In this document: in pieces, positions 22,079-25,252 of the stretch
Numbering within the stretch: position 1 is the first letter of the stretch
Layout of the letters: every line of letters begins with the position of its first letter
Source: Clostridia bacterium
GTDB lineage: Bacteria > Bacillota > Clostridia > Christensenellales > Aristaeellaceae
NCBI GenBank assembly: GCA_016297535.1
Contig: JAEDGL010000018.1
Span: forward strand, 1-25,252
Direction: 5' to 3'
DNA: 25,252 nucleotides
Position numbers and translations under genes: made by a program
The notes under the pieces: model-generated
What the model saw: only the letters and a program-made list of their open reading frames with translations
Databases searched by the model: none
What the model was told of the DNA's origin: nothing

Positions 22079-23401
22079 TTATTTCAGGAACAGCTCGATG
22101 ACCGGCACGATCACGCGCGGCTTTACGTGGGGCAACTTCAGAATCAGCGTATCCGCGGAAAGCGCCGAGCCGTGTATGAAGGACTGCTCCGAGCCCTTTT
22201 TGAGGATGATCTCGCTGCCGTCATGCAGGAACTGGGCGTATTCCACCCTGTCCGCCAGCCCCGGCAGATTGAGGTAGGCAAAGGGATAGGCCATCAGATG
22301 CAGGTAAAGGCGCTTGCCATCCTCGCTCTGGGTAAAGCGGCAGTCCTGCGGGCAGGCGGGCAGCAGATCCGGCTCGGCCATGGTGCAGCCGTAGATGGAA
22401 CGGCTGTTGTACTTCATCCAGTCGGCAAACACCTGCAGCGCGGCGCAGGCGCGGTCGTCCAGATAGCCGCGGGCGGTGGGGCCCACGTTCATCAGCAGGT
22501 TGCCGCCCAGGGCAACGGTGTTGATGAGCATGCGAATAAGCATTTCGGGGGATTTCCACGTTTGCTCGTCGCGGTGATAGCCCCAGGAGCCGCTGAACGT
22601 CTGGCAGGTTTCCCAGGTGCACAGCTCGCCGGTTTCCTCGTGCCGGCACCACTCCGTGGGCTGGAACTGCTCCGGCGTCCACAAATCCTGCTCCAGATCC
22701 GCGCGGTTGTCGATGATAATGCCGGGCTGCAGCCTGCGCGCCAGGGCAATCAGTTTTTCGCTTTCCCAGTCGTTCCGGCCCTTGCCGCCCAGCCAGCTCT
22801 GCTCGCCCTCGCCGTGCGCATCCGGGTAGGAAAAATCAAACCACAGGATATCAATCTTGCCGTAGTTGCTCAGCAGCTCCGTTACCTGATCGCGCATGTA
22901 CTGGGCGTAGATGCGCATATCCCGCCCCTCGTTCTGCTGCCGCGCGTCGGGATCGTTGCGGCGGGGGTGATGAACGTCGATGGTAAAATGAGGATGATGC
23001 CAGTCGATCAGCGAATAATAGAAGCCCACCTTCAGCCCCTCGGCGCGGAAGGCCTCCACATACTCCCGCACCAGGTCGCGCCCGGCCGGGGTGTTGGTGC
23101 ACTTGTAATCGGTATACTGCGAATCAAACATGCAAAAGCCCTCGTGGTGCTTGGCCGTAAGCACCGCGTACTTCATGCCCGCCTCCCGGGCGCGTCTTGC
23201 CCAGTCGCGCGCGTCGTAGAGATCGGGATCAAAGCGCTCGAAATAGCGCTGATAGTGCTCTTCGGGCATCAGCTCCAGGGTTTTGACCCACTCGTGGCGG
23301 GCGGGCATGGCGTACAGCCCCCAGTGGATGAACATGCCAAAGCGGTCGTGGCGGAACCATTCGGTATTGCCGGGGGTTTTGCGGGTGATATAGCTGCTCA
23401 T
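22079..23401 (-). CDS. GH29 alpha-L-fucosidase (cytoplasmic)
   Basis: A 440-residue glycoside hydrolase of family 29, which removes terminal alpha-L-fucose by a retaining mechanism. Typical segments are RFGMFIHWGLYAMP (H26-W27-G28), VLTAKHHEGFCMF (78-92), GFYYSLIDWHHP and ILWFDFSYPDA, in which D189 is the likely nucleophile. No signal peptide is seen, so it should act on imported fuco-oligosaccharides in the cytoplasm. The start is the ATG at 23401, ten bases after AAGGAGG; earlier in-frame ATGs are within or before the promoter. The length is in the shorter, GH29-B-like range, but the acid/base residue cannot be placed by eye. Confidence 0.9.
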   Translation of the reverse strand: MSSYITRKTPGNTEWFRHDRFGMFIHWGLYAMPARHEWVKTLELMPEEHYQRYFERFDPDLYDARDWARRAREAGMKYAVLTAKHHEGFCMFDSQYTDYKCTNTPAGRDLVREYVEAFRAEGLKVGFYYSLIDWHHPHFTIDVHHPRRNDPDARQQNEGRDMRIYAQYMRDQVTELLSNYGKIDILWFDFSYPDAHGEGEQSWLGGKGRNDWESEKLIALARRLQPGIIIDNRADLEQDLWTPEQFQPTEWCRHEETGELCTWETCQTFSGSWGYHRDEQTWKSPEMLIRMLINTVALGGNLLMNVGPTARGYLDDRACAALQVFADWMKYNSRSIYGCTMAEPDLLPACPQDCRFTQSEDGKRLYLHLMAYPFAYLNLPGLADRVEYAQFLHDGSEIILKKGSEQSFIHGSALSADTLILKLPHVKPRVIVPVIELFLK

Positions 23402-23446
23402 GATGCAACTGCCTCCTTGGTGCATATCCGCAAAGCGGTTTGCAAC

Positions 23447-23475
23447 AGTATACCCCAAAACCCGCGCCTTTTCAA
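23447..23475 (-). promoter_or_regulatory. Sigma-A promoter of the fucosidase-MATE operon
   Basis: Minus strand: TTGAAA (23475-23470), 17-base spacer, TATACT (23452-23447). Its -35 lies 10 bases from the -35 of the divergent alaS promoter. Confidence 0.8.
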
Positions 23476-23485
23476 TGCTTTGCAA

Positions 23486-23514
23486 TTGACACCCAAACAG
23501 GTTTTTACTATAAT
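23486..23514 (+). promoter_or_regulatory. Consensus sigma-A promoter of alaS
   Basis: Perfect TTGACA (23486-23491), 17-base spacer, perfect TATAAT (23509-23514). Only about 70 bases separate the start point from the ATG, so there is no room for a T-box leader. Confidence 0.9.
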
Positions 23515-23591
23515 AGAAACGTGTGTGCACGCCGTGAAAACGGCTTCATATACATCCATTTCGGGCAAACCACACAAAGGAGAGACCATCT

Positions 23592-25252
23592 ATGAAGAGC
23601 TATTCCTCCAAGGAGCTTCGCTCGCTGTTTCTGAAATTCTTCCAGGATCACGGCCACGCCGCCATTTCCAGCGCGTCCGTCATTCCGGAGAACGATCCCA
23701 CCGTGCTGTTTACCACCGCCGGTATGCACCCGCTGGTTCCCTACCTGATGGGCGCCAAGCACCCCGCCGGTACCCGCCTGACCGATGTGCAAAAGTGCAT
23801 CCGCACCGGCGACATCGAGGATGTGGGCGATTTCAGCCACCTTACCTTTTTTGAAATGCTGGGCAACTGGTCGCTGGGCGATTATTTCAAGCGCGAGATG
23901 ATCCCCTGGAGCTGGGAATTTCTGACCAGCCCCGAATACCTGGGCCTGCCCAAGGAAAAGCTGGCCTTCTCCGTGTTTGCGGGCGATGAGGACTGCCCCC
24001 GCGATGAGGAAAGCGCTCAGCTGTGGCGCGATTGCGGCGTAAAGGACGATCACATCTTCTTCCTGCCCAAGGAGAACAACTGGTGGGGCCCCGCCGGCAC
24101 CACCGGCCCCTGCGGCCCGGATACCGAAATGTTCATCATTACCGACAAGGAGCCCTGCGGCCCCAACTGCTCGCCCGCCTGCTCCTGCGGCCGGTATCTG
24201 GAAATCTGGAACGATGTGTTCATGCAGTACAACAAAAACGCCGAGGGCAAATTTGAGCCCCTGAGCCAGCGCAACGTGGACACCGGCATGGGTCTGGAGC
24301 GCACCATCTGCGTGCTGAACGGCAAAAAATCCGTTTACGAGACCGACGCCTTCACCGATATCCTGGCCCGCATTGCCGAGCTTTCCGGCAGGCAGTACGG
24401 CAGCGATGAGGAAACCACCAAGGCCTTCCGCATCATCGCCGATCATATGCGCACCTCCACCTTCATCATGGGCGATGACCGCGGCGTAAGCCCCTCCAAT
24501 GTGGATCAGGGCTATGTGCTGCGCCGTCTCATCCGCCGCGCGGTGCGCTACGGCATGGGCATCGGCATGCCCGACGGCTTTACCGGCGAGATCGCCCGGG
24601 TGGTCATCAACCAGTACAAGGACGTGTACCCCGAGCTGGAGCGCAACCAGGCCTTTGTGCTGGAGCAGCTGGCGCTGGAGGAAGCCCGCTTTGCCAAGAC
24701 CCTGCGCCAGGGCGAAAAGGAATTTGAAAAGATCTACACCAATGTGCAGAACACCCGCAGCACGCTGGAAGCCATCCTGAGCGCGGAGGACAAGGTGGCG
24801 CTGGCGCAGGAGTACGCCCGCACCCGGAAGCTGCGTCCCTCTCCGGACATGATGCCCATCATCGAGGCCGCCAACGCCGGCGATGAGCAGGCGCTGACGC
24901 AGGCCATCAACGCCCGCCTGTCCACGCTGTCCGTCATGGATGGCCGCAGCGCCTTCAGGCTGTACGATACCTACGGCTTCCCCATCGAGATGACCATTGA
25001 GCTGGCCACCGAAAAGGGCCTGACCGTGGATGAAAACGATTTTGCCGAGCGCTTCAAGCAGCATCAGGCCACCTCTCAGGCCGGTGCGGAGCAGCGCTTC
25101 AAGGGCGGCCTTGCCGACCACAGCGAGCAGACGGCCCGCCTGCATACCGCCACCCACCTGCTGCATGCTGCGCTGCGCAAGGTGCTGGGCCCGGAGGTGG
25201 CCCAGAAGGGCTCCAACATCACCGCCGAGCGCCTGCGCTTCGACTTCTCCTT
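23592..25252 (+). CDS. alaS: Alanyl-tRNA synthetase, 3'-partial
   Basis: Charges tRNA-Ala with alanine. About 553 codons are present and the frame is open to the end. Motif 1 region PTVLFTTAGM (36-45), motif 2 region IRTGDIEDVGDFSHLTFFEMLGNWS (70-94, quoted in part: FFEMLGNWS), motif 3 DTGMGLERT (230-238). A Cys cluster CGPNCSPACSCG (C189, C193, C197, C199) looks metal-binding and is followed by EIWNDVFMQYN. The editing domain opens with H518-TATH-522, its zinc-binding HxxxH. AAAGGAGAG precedes the ATG at 23592. The usual GGKHNDLENVG segment reads RTGDIEDVG, a variant I recognise from some clostridial and mycoplasma-type enzymes. The C-terminal editing and oligomerisation regions lie outside the window. 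Confidence 0.96.
   Translation, partial: MKSYSSKELRSLFLKFFQDHGHAAISSASVIPENDPTVLFTTAGMHPLVPYLMGAKHPAGTRLTDVQKCIRTGDIEDVGDFSHLTFFEMLGNWSLGDYFKREMIPWSWEFLTSPEYLGLPKEKLAFSVFAGDEDCPRDEESAQLWRDCGVKDDHIFFLPKENNWWGPAGTTGPCGPDTEMFIITDKEPCGPNCSPACSCGRYLEIWNDVFMQYNKNAEGKFEPLSQRNVDTGMGLERTICVLNGKKSVYETDAFTDILARIAELSGRQYGSDEETTKAFRIIADHMRTSTFIMGDDRGVSPSNVDQGYVLRRLIRRAVRYGMGIGMPDGFTGEIARVVINQYKDVYPELERNQAFVLEQLALEEARFAKTLRQGEKEFEKIYTNVQNTRSTLEAILSAEDKVALAQEYARTRKLRPSPDMMPIIEAANAGDEQALTQAINARLSTLSVMDGRSAFRLYDTYGFPIEMTIELATEKGLTVDENDFAERFKQHQATSQAGAEQRFKGGLADHSEQTARLHTATHLLHAALRKVLGPEVAQKGSNITAERLRFDFS

Noticed and set aside
23515..23591. T-box riboswitch before alaS
   Set aside because: The leader is only about 70 bases and holds no terminator or T-box core; far too short.
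21899..23854. 651-codon plus-strand frame across the MATE, fucosidase and alaS start
   Set aside because: It runs through two convincing promoters and opposite two clear genes; it is a shadow.
23508..25166. 552-codon minus-strand frame opposite alaS
   Set aside because: Shadow of alaS, which has all AlaRS motifs, a perfect promoter and a ribosome binding site.
1..25252. Mobile element, prophage, CRISPR or defence island
   Set aside because: No transposase, integrase, phage structural gene, direct-repeat array or att-like repeats were seen; gene content is housekeeping and stress-related.

Overview
The window looks like an ordinary chromosomal segment of a GC-rich member of the Clostridia (Firmicutes/Bacillota), probably a gut anaerobe. 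The GC content looks like roughly 60% by eye; it was not computed. The evidence is gene content: a Bce-type peptide-antibiotic resistance module, a Noc/ParB-like gene beside rsmG, the cdaA-cdaR c-di-AMP pair, radC, a clostridial-type alanyl-tRNA synthetase, strong Shine-Dalgarno sites and sigma-A promoters close to TTGACA-N17-TATAAT. I saw no tRNA, rRNA, insertion sequence, phage gene or CRISPR array.

Layout. 1-1670 (+): 3' part of an ammonium transporter fused to a P-II regulatory domain, then a terminator. 1735-6472 (+): response regulator, intramembrane-sensing histidine kinase, ABC ATPase and FtsX-type permease, i.e. a complete BceRS-BceAB module with its own promoter, a candidate BceR box and a perfect palindrome at the presumed ABC-operon start, then a terminator. 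6536-7796 (+): YcaQ/AlkX-like DNA glycosylase. 7814-9751 (+): an operon of a receiver-like protein with no DNA-binding output and an SPFH (YdjI-like) protein with two C-terminal zinc ribbons. 9797-9923: terminators between convergent units. 9922-12123 (-): MFS transporter and membrane-anchored glycerophosphodiesterase. 12149-12898 (-): divergent Noc/ParB-like protein. 13057-15294 (-): radC, ydcF-like and rsmG, tightly overlapping. 15458-20658 (+): cdaA, cdaR, an unrecognised single-pass membrane protein, an RsmF-like rRNA methyltransferase and a HAD hydrolase, closed by a 20-bp perfect hairpin. 20657-23475 (-): GH29 alpha-L-fucosidase and MATE efflux protein. 23486-25252 (+): alaS, running off the end.

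How the genes work together. The Bce module should sense a cell-wall-active peptide through its permease and raise its own expression. CdaA and CdaR form the c-di-AMP synthase and its regulator, but the usual third gene, glmM, is absent and an unknown membrane protein sits in its place. The rest are mostly housekeeping genes for RNA modification, DNA repair, chromosome organisation and translation. I found no wholly new multi-gene system. The best leads are the receiver-like/SPFH-zinc-ribbon pair, the reduced Noc/ParB protein, the unknown protein in the cdaAR operon, and the P-II fusion that lacks the canonical T-loop tyrosine.
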